Source: Reticulitermes lucifugus (Eukaryota > Arthropoda > Insecta > Blattodea > Rhinotermitidae). Taken from it: a stretch of DNA of 31,945 nucleotides. Below, piece by piece: positions 10,730 through 20,129 of the stretch (within the stretch, counting starts at the first letter, position 1; each line of letters opens with the position of its first letter). Under the pieces are notes generated by a model. The model was not told where the DNA came from. It searched no databases and worked only from the letters and a program-made list of their open reading frames with translations. A program made the position numbers and the translations under genes. Where the stretch lies: NCBI GenBank assembly GCA_026260175.1, contig JAKCWW010005406.1, positions 4,307 to 36,251 on the forward strand. Reading direction: 5' to 3'.

Positions 10730-10975
10730 CCAGGAGAAAAAAGATCACTAGGAGATTTAGGCGTATGTAGATTAATAACTTTAAAACGGATCTTGAGAGG
10801 AAAGGTTTGGAGAAGGTGTGGATTGGATTCCTCTGGCTCACGATAGGATGCAGTGGTGGGCTGTTGGAAACACGGTAATATTAAACTTCTAGGCTCCTTA
10901 GAAGGCGACAAATTTCTTGACAAGCTGCGCGACTATCAGCTTCCCAAGCAGGATTCAGCGCTATGGCTTCCAATA
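10730..10975 (+). pseudogene. retrotransposon carboxy-terminal tail, decayed
   Basis: From 10818 a frame reads VDWIPLAHDRMQWWAVGNTV and ends shortly after. This fits the W-I-x-L-A-x-D-R-x-x-W tail of insect non-LTR reverse transcriptases. Upstream, in a shifted frame, GEKRSLGDLG corresponds to the preceding Gly-Arg-Pro-rich linker. The 3' untranslated portion (CTTGACAAGCTGCGCGACTA, then a CAGCTTCCCAAGCAGGATTC block) resembles the tails at 19230-19330 and 19515-19590. Frameshifts and stops make it a dead fragment. Confidence 0.68.
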
Positions 10976-11213
10976 ATATTACGTATTTTTGGGAGGAAGC
11001 CTGGTGATGTTTCTGACAAGGAGTAATACAATCTGAGGCCCTAATGAACGTGTTTTATATCCTACTTGACCTTCAGATGAAGACTTTCAGGATCACCAGT
11101 CTGAATTCATTTTACTCATCACACACGAATGCCAAAACTTCGCGTCAAGCTACTCCAGGTTCCGGTTCTGAAAATGTCACTTAACAGACTGTTGGTAATA
11201 GAAAAGAACAAAC

Positions 11214-11735
11214 CCTGCAATGTATGCATAACGAAATATTGAGGGGCGTTCGTATAACCATTGTTGCCGTGGAAAAGCAATAAGTATTAAATATTGTGAG
11301 CGTGTGTGTAACCTTAGTTATGCAGCATGCAAAGGGCATGCGCCGTATTATACTGTCATCTGTGGTCTGTCTGGCTGTACCATATTTTGTCACATTATCT
11401 CATAAAAGGCACGATTTTCGGAAAAACTTTACTGAACACAAAATGTGTGTTTCGACATTCTATGCAATATTTGTCTGAAATATTTCTCATTTTAGGAAGA
11501 ATGCAGCGAGATATTATCATAAATGTACAAAGGTCTTCATCTAAATACCCGTTATTCTTGTCGGATTTTAATGAAACTTGAATTTTCTCGACAGATTTTA
11601 TAAAAAATACTCAAAAATAGAATTTCATGAAAATCCGTCCAGCGGGAGGCGAGTTTTTACTTGCGGACAGACAGACGGACAGATATGAGGAAGCTAACAG
11701 TCGCTTTTCGCTATTTTGACAACGCGCAGAAAATA
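11214..11735 (+). repeat. GACA-core dispersed repeat, copy 3
   Basis: It carries the same blocks as copies 1 and 2: CCATTGTTGCCGTGGAAAAG, TTATGCAGCATGCAAAGG, CATCTGTGGTCTGTCTGGCT and TTTTAATGAAACTTGAATTT. A short GACA/GACG tract at about 11664-11688 and GAAGCTAACAGTCGCTTTTC follow. It is slightly shorter than the other copies (about 522 bp). No terminal duplication is evident. Confidence 0.82.
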
Positions 11736-11829
11736 ACATTTTTAATTAATTCTAAGATAAATAAAGTATTTCTTATGCAAGCCATGAAGGCGTATTTGGG
11801 GAGTAGAAGTATCGCTCCACTAATTTTTA

Positions 11830-12040
11830 AGCTCAGTACTAAATGGGGAAGTTGTCACTTTCACGACCTGGCCGCTTCACCTGCGCTAAAAGGCCCACGA
11901 TAATATTCAACAGGAGTCTGGGTAATCCTCACAGCCGGTCTGGACGCTTTGGAGAAGAGATAAAATTCTCGCCCCTGCCGGGAATCGAACCACTGTTCCT
12001 CAGATTAATCATTGTACTGACTGCGCGATCCAGATTCCCT
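11830..12040 (-). mobile_element. SINE family C (tRNA-derived)
   Basis: On the minus strand: CTGGATCGCGCAGTCAGTA (A-box region), a B box GGTTCGATTCC near 11980, then GGGGCGAGAATTTTATCTC, CCAGACCGGCTGTGAGGATT and ACCCAGACTCCTGTTGAAT. The body differs from families A and B. I recognise its layout from SINEs of termite and cockroach genomes, but only from memory. The short frames that cross it on either strand are spurious. Confidence 0.65.
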
Positions 12041-12720
12041 GATTCAAATGTGCAGATTGCAAATCTATACATGGAATTTCCTATCAGGTCCCAACCTTTA
12101 GAAAAATGTAATTATCATTTAACGCCAAATTTCACAAACCGTGTTATCTCGTAAAATGACTGAAAAAGAAGAGGACTGTCCTTTACTTTCCCCGTGATAC
12201 AGCAAGAACCAAGAAACCATTCTGATAAATATTAACTTCTGAATTGTTTCAATTTGTTGGGTTTCCAAGGAAGAGTACGGCAATGAAAATTGACAATTAC
12301 GGATGTGCTGTGCTTGTCATAGCTTCTGGGCAAACTTTTTGAGCTCAGTGCATTGTATTTAACGGTATACCTTATATGCGTTACAGAAAATAGACTATAA
12401 TTTGTTTTTGTAGTGAAATTATCTATAACACACAACGTACCGCTTGCTGGCGAACAACTAATTCCTTGAAAAGATACAAGCCTAATGTTACTCATATCTT
12501 GCTGACTTCCAACAACTTTAAAACAAAGAAGACTGTAAAGGTCTTATATCTATTTACGTACAATTTCTTACCGGACGGATATCTCTGTACCGACAAGATC
12601 AAACAAAAGAGATTTTTGGTCTGAGATTTAACAGCTTAAATCTAATATAGGAATTCAATACAGGCATTACAAATTCTCCAGTAAATGGCCATACCAATCT
12701 TAAGTTTTAAATAGTAAATT
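12041..12720. other. unassigned AT-rich DNA
   Basis: No gene or recognised repeat. An 87-codon minus-strand frame at 12232-12495 shows no domain and lies in low-complexity AT-rich sequence. Confidence 0.5.
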
Positions 12721-12810
12721 AGAGTCCCGATTATCCGACCCAAACGGATAAGAAGGACGGTCGGGCACCGTAATATAAAATATCGGAGAATGGGAAAGAC
12801 TACTGAAAAA
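12721..12810. repeat. possible terminal piece of a pogo/Tigger-type DNA transposon
   Basis: AGAGTCCCGATTATCCGACC at 12721-12740 looks like a Tc1/pogo-superfamily terminal repeat, and TATCGGAGAATGGGA near 12781-12795 is a degenerate inverted match to it. The partner end was not found. The mariner element begins 20 bp downstream and may have landed in it. Confidence 0.35.
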
Positions 12811-12958
12811 GAAAAAGGTCTAACAAGAAGTACAGGATGTGGCAGAAATAGTGAAGCATTTTAAAATTTTAGTTACGTCCTTCTCCGCAAGGGTATCATT
12901 GAGTACAGGTTTGAACAAAAGCAGCGACCTTGATTTCAGGCTTCCTCCGCGATGTTGA

Positions 12959-13132
12959 TGAGATCTGCGCTCTTCTAGGATATTACGCGGCGTTGTGTGG
13001 TAATTGTTTACCGACGTTTCGGGACTACTCGGATTCTTGACCCGTGAAGACAGGACCGATACTTTGTCTCGAAACGTCGGTAAACAATTACCACACGACG
13101 CCGCGTAATATTCCAGAAGAGCGCAGATCTCA
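12959..13132. mobile_element. foldback/MITE-like insertion with 67-bp inverted arms
   Basis: Arms 12959-13025 and 13066-13132 are inverted repeats of equal length. They differ at 4 of 67 positions by direct comparison and are separated by 40 bp. The outer ends read TGAGATCTGCGCTCTTCT. The element sits in the mariner leader, ending 28 bp before the transposase start codon. No target-site duplication could be identified. It has no coding capacity. Confidence 0.85.
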
Positions 13133-13160
13133 AAAGCAGTGACATTCGAATTTAGTCGAC

Positions 13161-14165
13161 ATGGAGCGTTGCGGAGTTAGAGAACGTGTGTGTGCTGTGG
13201 AACTGTTCATTCGGACGGGGTCCATTGCAGAGACTCGGCGCGGATTTCGCCGTGAACTGAATGAACAGGAAGCCCCATCTCCAAATGCAATCCGTCGATA
13301 GGCAAGGCAGTGGCGTGAAGAAGGCGCTGTCACGTGTAAAGAGCCACCTGGTCGGCCGTCCTCAGTTCGCACACGCGAGAACATTGCCCGAGAGTTGGTG
13401 TCCGTCGGCCGCAGACCGAGGCGATCTGCACGTAAGCACGCTCAAGCGTTGGGCATGTCTGACAGGAGTGCACGGCGCATCCTGCATAGTGACCTGAATC
13501 TTCACCCATACAAAGTGCAAACTGTGCATTCTTTGAGTGATCGGGACAAAGAGGTACGCTTGAATTTTGTCGTTAACCGAAAATCCAGACCTGCCAAACA
13601 ACCTTCTCATGAGAGACAAGGCACATTTTCATTTGCATGGCACAGTTAATAAACAGAACTTTCGATACTGGTCAGCTGCAAATCCTCACGAACTTCACCG
13701 ACGCCTCCCTTATGACCCAAAGTTACCGTTTGGCGTGCGGTTTGGTCCAGAGGAGTCATTGGACCCTATTCCTTTGAGAATGAATACGGATAAGCCATCA
13801 CAGTCACATCGCAATATTACACACAGATGATTAATTTCCACCAAACCTAAACGGTAGTGATTAGCATGACTGCGCTTCGCCATTTCTTTCCGCAGCAGGT
13901 GATTTATCGTTTCGGTGATGTGCAATGGCCTCCCCGTTCCCCGGACCTAACAGCACCTGACTTTTTTCTGTGGGGTTATTTGAAAGGTAAAGTGTACAAT
14001 ACTCGCTGTACAGACTTACATGCACCCAAACCAAGGATACGAGAAGAAATCGCCATAATTTCAGAAGAAAAACTTCGAAAAGTTATGCGCAGTTTCTAAA
14101 TTCGTGTGCGCCTATGCATTCAGGAGGGTGGTGGCGACCTAAAAGACATTTTACACAGAAAGTGA
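13161..14165 (+). pseudogene. mariner-like transposase pseudogene
   Basis: The product would cut and paste DNA between the terminal repeats around it. From ATG 13161 the frame starts MERCGVRERVCAVELFIRTG, a helix-turn-helix DNA-binding domain. TAG at 13299-13301 stops it at residue 47, where the family normally has Trp. Reading resumes with GRPSSVRTREN, RSARKHAQALGMSDRSARR and KVQTVHSLSDRDKEVR, then shifts frame near 13565. DLPNNLLMRDKAHFHLHG keeps the first catalytic Asp. After another shift, GVIGPYSFENEYG runs into a TAA. The stretch expected to carry the second catalytic Asp is missing around 13835-13860. The third part, WPPRSPDLTAPDFFLWGYLK, keeps its Asp. A further TAA at 14097 precedes the usual end. 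Two shifts, at least three stops and a deletion make it clearly dead. Confidence 0.9.
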
Positions 14166-14286
14166 AAAAATGTAAAAACAAGATAAGCACAGTAGTAAAA
14201 TTTAACGTGTTAAATTGATATAAATTACTTTCAGTAAAATGTTATTCTTATTTATAATTAGTACATTATTTCTGCCGCACTCCGTA

Positions 14287-14945
14287 TGACCCAATTTATT
14301 ATTAAATTACAGATAAAATAAAAGGTCACGAAACAAACATATTTCAAAAACAAAAACAGCGTTCAACAACATTTAAATTTGTAGGCGGGACATTTTTTAA
14401 GAGGTGAACAATGGGTATCTGTTTCGGCGTCTCCTTCCTTTTCCTTGCTGCAAGGTCAGGCCAGCGCCCGAGCAGTAGTATTGTGTTTGTAGCGGTCGTC
14501 TCTCTTTCTTCTTCAAATTAAGCCAGTCCATCTGAGTAGCCTTCAATTCCCCACTACAGCACATTCTATCAACTTTCTCTGCTCTTCCGTTACAATCATC
14601 TAAATGGACGTCGCCAATAAGACTCGAAAGATCTACTATGTCGTCAGCTATTGTTATGCGTCTTCATTCATCCATTCACTATGTTATCATTATTCACACT
14701 TTCACAGTCCGGTATAAGTTTTAATAAAGGAGTAAGATATTCGCAATTTTTGTCCACCATTTCCTCTGTCCTATTACCTTCAATTTGCTTTCCTTCGTCT
14801 CCAAGTACATTTCCCCATGATCGCGCCAGTTTTTTTACTCGACATTCTCCCAATCTTGGGCAGTTCAATAAATAATTTTTTTTTACATGTATTTGCTTCA
14901 AATACTCTAACAATTCCCCTCCTTACTTCTATAAGTAACTGAGAA
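14287..14945. other. unassigned pyrimidine-rich DNA downstream of mariner
   Basis: The plus strand is T/C rich from about 14400. The minus strand therefore has an 81-codon frame at 14668-14913 that I do not recognise. It could be a decayed part of the retrotransposon whose tail lies just to the right, but no motif shows this. Confidence 0.45.
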
Positions 14946-14949
14946 GTGT

Positions 14950-15200
14950 TCATTCATTCTGTAGTCTGTCTTACGACAGGCCCACAGCCTCTTCCAAAGC
15001 GAATTCTCCACCGAGTGCCACTATTGCTTTCTCTTTCAATTTCCAATATCCTCTCTTTTCCTTAAGGTCATCCAGTAGCTGCTTACGTCTTCTTCCTCGT
15101 CTTTCCGTCACTTATATGTTTCCCTCTGTCTTTCCTTCAATAACGTGTCTTAGTAGGCAGTTCCTATGCAAAATATGACCAATGAAGAAGCGTAGGCCCA
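14950..15200 (-). pseudogene. non-LTR retrotransposon carboxy-terminal tail
   Basis: The minus strand reads FFIGHILHRNCLLRHVIEGK, then after an in-frame TAA VTERRGRRRKQLLDDLKEKR, then GYWKLKEKAI. This basic segment resembles the end of endonuclease/reverse-transcriptase proteins of insect non-LTR elements (after the reverse transcriptase domain). The last part appears frameshifted. The polymerase domain itself is not visible upstream, so this is a 5'-truncated, dead copy. Assignment is from remembered family signatures. Confidence 0.75.
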
Positions 15201-15940
15201 CATTTTGTCTTCAGTGATACAGTGACACGTGGATTCCTAAATTAACATAATGAAGTAATACTTCGTAGTAAAAAACCACACTTATTTCCCCATTCTTCAG
15301 TTCATTTTCGTAATGATTAGAAAGCTTCATCTCAATGACAATATGCGCTTCCTTTTATAGTTTTTTATTTAAAAAAAACTTTCTATTGAATGGATGAATT
15401 CGTAAAACCCAGCTTCGAAACTTTTATGAGCCAATGTACGTTGTTGTGTAGGAACTATATTTTTTAATACACGAAGTTTTTATGATTTTTCATCATAAGT
15501 AGGTTTCAGTTTATGGTTACCTGAGACCTTACAACAGGCAAGAATCGTCACTCAGTCCTTGTTTCTTTTACAGGCAACAGCTGATTATTCTTCGCAGGAA
15601 GCCAGATATTTTTACTGACGCTTTTTTTAAATGTAAGCGTGTTGTGTAACAACTGCAGAACTGTTCCCGTGGTAAACCTTTGATCTTTAAAAGAAATTGA
15701 AGTCGATCTGGGAATTTGAAAAAAAAAATATTCGAAAAACTGCCAGTAAGACGTCTCCACAAAGGTTGAGCTGTCTTACTTCATAACGTTTCCTTTCCAG
15801 CAATGTGAAGTCGGAATATCCTCCTCGTTAAACAGTTAATAAAAATTAGAGTCAATTAAGAAGAGGTCCATTCATTGGTGCAAATTTCTTTCTTTGTTAT
15901 GTAAATCACTAAATTATCACTAAAGTTTTCGTATTCACAT
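15201..15940. other. unassigned AT-rich DNA
   Basis: No recognisable gene. The overlapping minus-strand frames at 15548-15762 (64-70 codons) have no domain I know. There are poly-T and poly-A runs near 15368, 15622 and 15719. Confidence 0.5.
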
Positions 15941-15944
15941 TTTT

Positions 15945-16140
15945 GCATTGTCCATCTTTCAGGCCTTCATTTAAAGCTCTTGCAGAGCAGCGCACTTCAC
16001 GTCCGATTTTTGCCTTGTTCAATCACGAACAGTAGGATGGCCAGCCCCGTACTATTGTTCTTCCGCAACTTTCTGCATAGTTACGCCTTTACCGTATATT
16101 TCTAAGGCTTCACGTGTTTATTCCATGGAAACAACCACTT
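15945..16140 (-). pseudogene. fragment resembling a pogo/Tigger transposase DNA-binding domain
   Basis: The minus strand from about 16140 reads VVVSME, stop, then TREALEIYGKGVTMQKVAEE and a further stop. The family has a CENP-B-type helix-turn-helix of the form K-x-E-A-L-x-x-x-x-x-G-x-x-x-x-x-V-A-x-E-L. A shifted continuation, GAGHPTVRD and RQKSDVKCAALQEL, fits the turn and following helix. Two or more stops and a shift make it dead. No catalytic domain is seen. The possible transposon ends at 12721 and 31566 are of a compatible type but need not belong to it. Confidence 0.5.
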
Positions 16141-17539
16141 TCTATCTTTCTTTCTTTTTTCCATTTGGTACGTTAATGATAAATCAGTAACTTACCATCA
16201 ACATACTAAATCACAGCTGCATATGTGTGTAATCGAAACCAGTAATGAAAGCAGATTAAGCCACCTAACAATGAATATTTACATGAAATGTAGACAATAA
16301 ATATTGGAAACCATAAGCGTAGCTAAGTAAAACGTAGACACATCATGGTGGTGGGGAGTGCAATTCGTTCCTTTACACGAGGAGCTGACTGTTTATAAGG
16401 TATGGCTGTTGTGAAATAAATGATCATAAAGGCGTTACAAAGTAGTGATGACATGACACCTCGGGTAAAAAGGACTGTAGAAAATCCGAATGTTGGAAAA
16501 TCTAACACTGTGTTCTATACATACATACATACGTCCAATGTCGAGTTAGTCTCGACAAAATTTTCCCCTTGTACCAGGTCCATTGTCGACCTGAAATCGA
16601 CATGGTATTACAGTGTTTTATGTTGGTTGCCCCTGGAATCCTGCCATTTGATGACTGCGTTTAAACTTTGAAAACTTGAGATTTTCTGGAAACTTAGTTT
16701 GGGCCAGACTGTCGGAATTCACAAGAATAATTTGGACTGCAAATTGAAAATATACGACAAATTGCAATATTATAGATATTACACACGTGTAAGGAATGGA
16801 AATTGCATCCCATTGGACCCTAAAATCGTTACTAATGATGATGTTCCCAACGAACCAAGTTGTCAATTAGGGGTAAAAAATAGATCGTAATGAGAGTTGA
16901 GTTACCCATAAATCACCTTGCTAACACGTGTCACTGAAATGATTGATTTCTAGACGCTTCGGTTAAAAAAAGATCACAAAAAATGATCTCCTCTTCGAGC
17001 TAAGGAGGAATTCTTGCTATCAACACGTAAACACAGGACATAAAATAAATTCTCAAGATCTCTCGCACTACAAAATGCCCTCTTTCAAATTTTTAAAGCA
17101 CAGTGCTGTATCTACCTGGTGGTTACATAGCCAGTAATGTATACTATGTAAACTGATGCTCCTAACGGTCACCTAATACTCTCCAGAGGCTTCAGTAACA
17201 GTGGTGTTTGTTCTCGATTCTGTAAGAGTCTCTCAGTGAGAAGTTTATTTAATTGGTATATTAACCCCCATCCATCTATTTTGTTCAATATGTTAGACAT
17301 CGAGATAAAACTGTAGAATATAACGAGACCTATAATTTATTATATACAAAACTTTCAAAGCGAGCTGTTTTGAGAAATTTAATAAAGTTCGATTTGAAAT
17401 TCTTACAGTCTGTGTTACATCGGATCAATTGGGATGACAATTCACCAATCACTTTCTAGTTTATACCTCTTGTAGTAAATTGCAGCGAATTTGACTAAAA
17501 TGTTTGTTATTTAACGACTATCTGCACTGCTGAGTCTAT
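16141..17539. other. unassigned AT-rich DNA
   Basis: No gene recognised. It holds a short ATAC microsatellite at about 16517-16531, followed by the hairpin TGTCGAG-TTAGT-CTCGACA near 16538-16556. An 83-codon plus frame at 16420 and an 82-codon minus frame at 16618 have no known domain. Confidence 0.5.
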
Positions 17540-17740
17540 ATAGCGCCGGTAATAGATGAAGGAATGATTATGGAGCATTGGTGATAGTATGCTCACAGGG
17601 TACAACCGAATTACTCGGAGAAAAACCTTTCCCATGTCCACTACTTTATCATAAATTTCACAAGGACTGGTCTGAGTTCGAGCTCTGGCCTCCGCGGTGG
17701 GAGATTGAGGAATAACTGCCTGACCCATGGCACGGCCCCA
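17540..17740 (-). mobile_element. SINE family B, copy 1, degraded
   Basis: On the minus strand from 17740: GGGGCCGTGCCATGGGTCAG, then CTCCCACCGCGGAGGCC and a mutated B box (AGCTCGAACTC). These are followed by CCTTGTGAAATTTATGATAA, GGTTTTTCTCCGAGTAATTC and CCAATGCTCCATAATCATTC. The same blocks occur in order in copy 2 at 23960. The 3' end is approximate. Confidence 0.75.
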
Positions 17741-19025
17741 TATTTATTGAAATTCATTATGAGAAATACAGGTAACCCTGGCTTAGACAAGTTCAAGTTA
17801 CTGGAATTTCAAGATAATGCGATATTATACTACTATTAATTACCACTTCAATAAAGACTAAAAATTCACTAAATTATTCGTCTGACATAAGGGAATCAGG
17901 ATTTGTAAACGGTAAAATAGCTGGTGTATAAATATAAGTTAATTCTTCAATATTAACTTAACAAATTTTCAATAAAAATTGCACAGTGAAACCAAACGAT
18001 TAACAAAAATTTAAACAGATGTAATCACTCTTGTAAACGCGCAAATAGGTTGATAACTGTGTGTGAGAGAATAAACCCACAGGCATGACCTACCCACTGA
18101 GCGTCCAGTTTATGAATTTGCGACATTCAGATAATGTTTGTTAGCGCCAGTAAAATACTAAATACATTCGCCTATTTGGTATGTATATTTACAAATTTAC
18201 AAGCATTTATGTACATATGGATCACTTCTCCACCAACCGATTTATAGTCGGGTTATCTGAACAGAATTATAACCCGACTTAAGCCCCGTTGCAATTACTT
18301 TGGGTAAAACAGGCTCCACAGCATATTGATAATTTTAACATTGTCTGTGTTCAGTGCTGTCCTGTAACATTTTGCATAATATTTGTGTTTGTTATGTGTG
18401 ATTATTTCACGTTATACCGTATACAAGAGTCTGCACTTCCTGGACAGAGGACTCATACGGCTCGCCACGCTATACGAGTATACGCTTTCTGGCGAATTAT
18501 GACACATAATCATGCAACAATTTTGGATCAGCCATACATAACTAATAAAGTACTACCTGGCTTTGACGGATATCCCGTTGTGTTTTATATACATAAATTG
18601 AATGAAAACACCGTCCAATTGAAATAAAAATTTATTGCAAAATATGTGGCGTATGGAAAACAAAATATTGTTTTTTCATTTGTGTTTGACGGTGTATTTA
18701 TTCAACCGAAAGTACTATATCTTCAGTTGCTTTTAATCGAGACAATACAGACTAAAGTAAGAATATATCTGAAGAATCGCGGCGACTGAGTACAACAATA
18801 ATAATAACATGTAATTACTGTCTGCCTCTAAAGATATCTATAAGCTAATCATACCAATTTTTAATACCTAATTTTTTACCTTAATGTTTACTGATTATCG
18901 CATAACAGTATGTATTTCTGGTATCTTTTTCAAAATTAAAATGACATGACTTGCAACAATCACATTACATTATAAATTCAGGTAATCATAAATCTAAAAA
19001 ACAGATGAATAAATGCCCTCACATA
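17741..19025. other. unassigned AT-rich DNA
   Basis: A 112-codon plus-strand frame (18289-18627, MQLLWVKQAPQHIDNFNIVC at its start) has no recognised domain. Its hydrophobic, Cys/Phe-rich start looks like chance translation. The stretch also contains the hairpin at 18246-18279. Nothing else is seen. Confidence 0.45.
18246..18279. repeat. perfect 11-bp inverted repeat
   Basis: AGTCGGGTTAT (18246-18256) and ATAACCCGACT (18269-18279) pair perfectly around a 12-nt loop. Flanking bases do not extend the stem. It may be a remnant of transposon ends. Confidence 0.7.
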
Positions 19026-19029
19026 CTTG

Positions 19030-19335
19030 TTTCTATAGACATAAGCTACGTATGTGGCACGTATGGGAGAGAAGTAAAATGCATACAGGGTTTTGGTGCA
19101 GAAATCCGAAGGAAAGAGACTTCATGGAAGACATGGACATAGACGGAAGAAATTTTTAAATTGGATTTAACATGGATTTTAATGGCAGGGGGTAGACGTC
19201 AGGATGGCGTGACCGGGCTGATAAACCTTCGGGTTCCATAAAAATGCAGTGACTTTCTCGACTAGGTGAGGAGCTATTAGCTTCTCAAGGAGGACTCTGC
19301 TCCATGGAGTTAGTGAGACTCATACTACATTAACA
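19030..19335 (+). pseudogene. non-LTR retrotransposon 3' tail, first of a tandem pair
   Basis: Frames read IRRKETSWKTW and GLINLRVP, the latter fitting the A-M-N-L-R-V-P end common to one insect non-LTR lineage. After a shift comes GAISFSRRTLLHGVSETH, encoded by 19268-19321, in the region I take as the 3' untranslated part. It lies immediately before a second tail of the same lineage. Stops and shifts throughout show it is dead. Confidence 0.65.
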
Positions 19336-19374
19336 ACGGCCCAAATGTTTTAACAGTAAACTATTACTAATCTT

Positions 19375-19600
19375 TAATAATTACTATTATTAAAATGGAT
19401 TGTCAAGAAATAGGATGGGGGGGGGGCGGGTTTCGACTGATTGATCTGGCTCAGGACAGGGAAAAGTGGTGGACCCTTACAAACACAGTAGGCCTAATGA
19501 AACTTGTGGTTCCGTAAAATGCTGGGAAATTCTTGAGCAATTGAATATTTAGCTTCTCAAGAAGCATTCTGCTTCCTACAGTTAGTTACTTAGTTAACCA
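19375..19600 (+). pseudogene. non-LTR retrotransposon 3' tail, second of a tandem pair
   Basis: From 19440 an intact stretch reads IDLAQDREKWWTLTNTVGLM and ends at TAA 19515-19517. It is preceded by a KMDCQEIGWGG-like piece in which a run of ten G (19417-19426) has probably replaced a Gly-Val codon stretch and shifted the frame. After the stop, the sequence GCTGGGAAATTCTTGAGCA and the block TTAGCTTCTCAAGAAGCATT match the 3' part of the first tail at about 19274. Confidence 0.75.
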
Positions 19601-20060
19601 CTAAATGTTTAAGTATGAATAATGTTGATGCGTAGGCCCAAAGGAAATATATCTGAAGCAGATGAGAAGGCATACATTTGTCTTCTCATCGAATAAACGT
19701 CGATTAAAACAGTCATAATTTTCCGGAAAGAAGAAGCGTCGTTTTCGCTGTACCACTTATTATTATCGGCAAGTATTTGTTACGACTCTCCACACTCCAC
19801 CTGCTTTTAAATTTGGCCCTTGGGTCTATCTTCTCACGTGTCTGCTCTACACCGTGTAGTACGTAAAAGTGTATAAGCTGGATAGGCATTCACTTCTCGT
19901 ACAGCTATACACCTATGTGAACCCTTTCTAATGCACTGAGCATCTTCCGCTTCATTCTGTTAATATTAACCTAAACATAAATTATAACAGCCGGTTGTCT
20001 ACGTGTTTCTCATTACTCGTATGTATGCTGACATATAAATGAACATTATGTCAGTCCAAT
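19601..20060. other. unassigned DNA
   Basis: No gene or repeat recognised in about 460 bp. Confidence 0.5.
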
Positions 20061-20063
20061 AAA

Positions 20064-20129
20064 ATCCTCTCGAGCTGACAGCCCTGTCTGTTGGCTAAGG
20101 TAGACGCGCGGCTGTCAGACCGAGAGGAT
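20064..20129. repeat. 20-bp inverted repeat, possibly a tRNA-like remnant
   Basis: ATCCTCTCGAGCTGACAGCC (20064-20083) pairs with 20110-20129 at 18 of 20 positions around a 26-nt loop. The loop and right arm contain TTGGCTAAGGTAGACGCGCG, which resembles a tRNA A box, but the expected B box position holds only GGAATTCAGTC. It may be an eroded SINE head or a DNA transposon end. Confidence 0.6.

Larger units (their letters stand above)
12833..14284 (+). mobile_element. mariner-like DNA transposon, both ends present, inactive
   Basis: Terminal inverted repeats are seen: the left end CAGGATGTGGCAGAAATAGT matches the reverse complement of the right end, CGGAGTGCGGCAGAAATAAT, at 15 of 20 positions. 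Both are flanked by the TA dinucleotide (12831-12832 and 14285-14286), the target site duplicated by the Tc1/mariner superfamily. The element is 1,452 bp. Subtracting the nested foldback insertion (174 bp) leaves 1,278 bp, a normal mariner length. A broken transposase frame fills most of the interior. It cannot move by itself, but its ends might still be recognised by a related transposase. Confidence 0.87.

Noticed and set aside
14668-14913. 81-codon minus-strand frame as part of the adjacent retrotransposon
   Set aside because: No retroelement motif is visible and it lies beyond the apparent 3' end of that element; left unassigned.
18289-18627. 112-codon plus-strand frame as a possible exon
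   Set aside because: No domain, no convincing splice context, and AT-rich chance-like composition.
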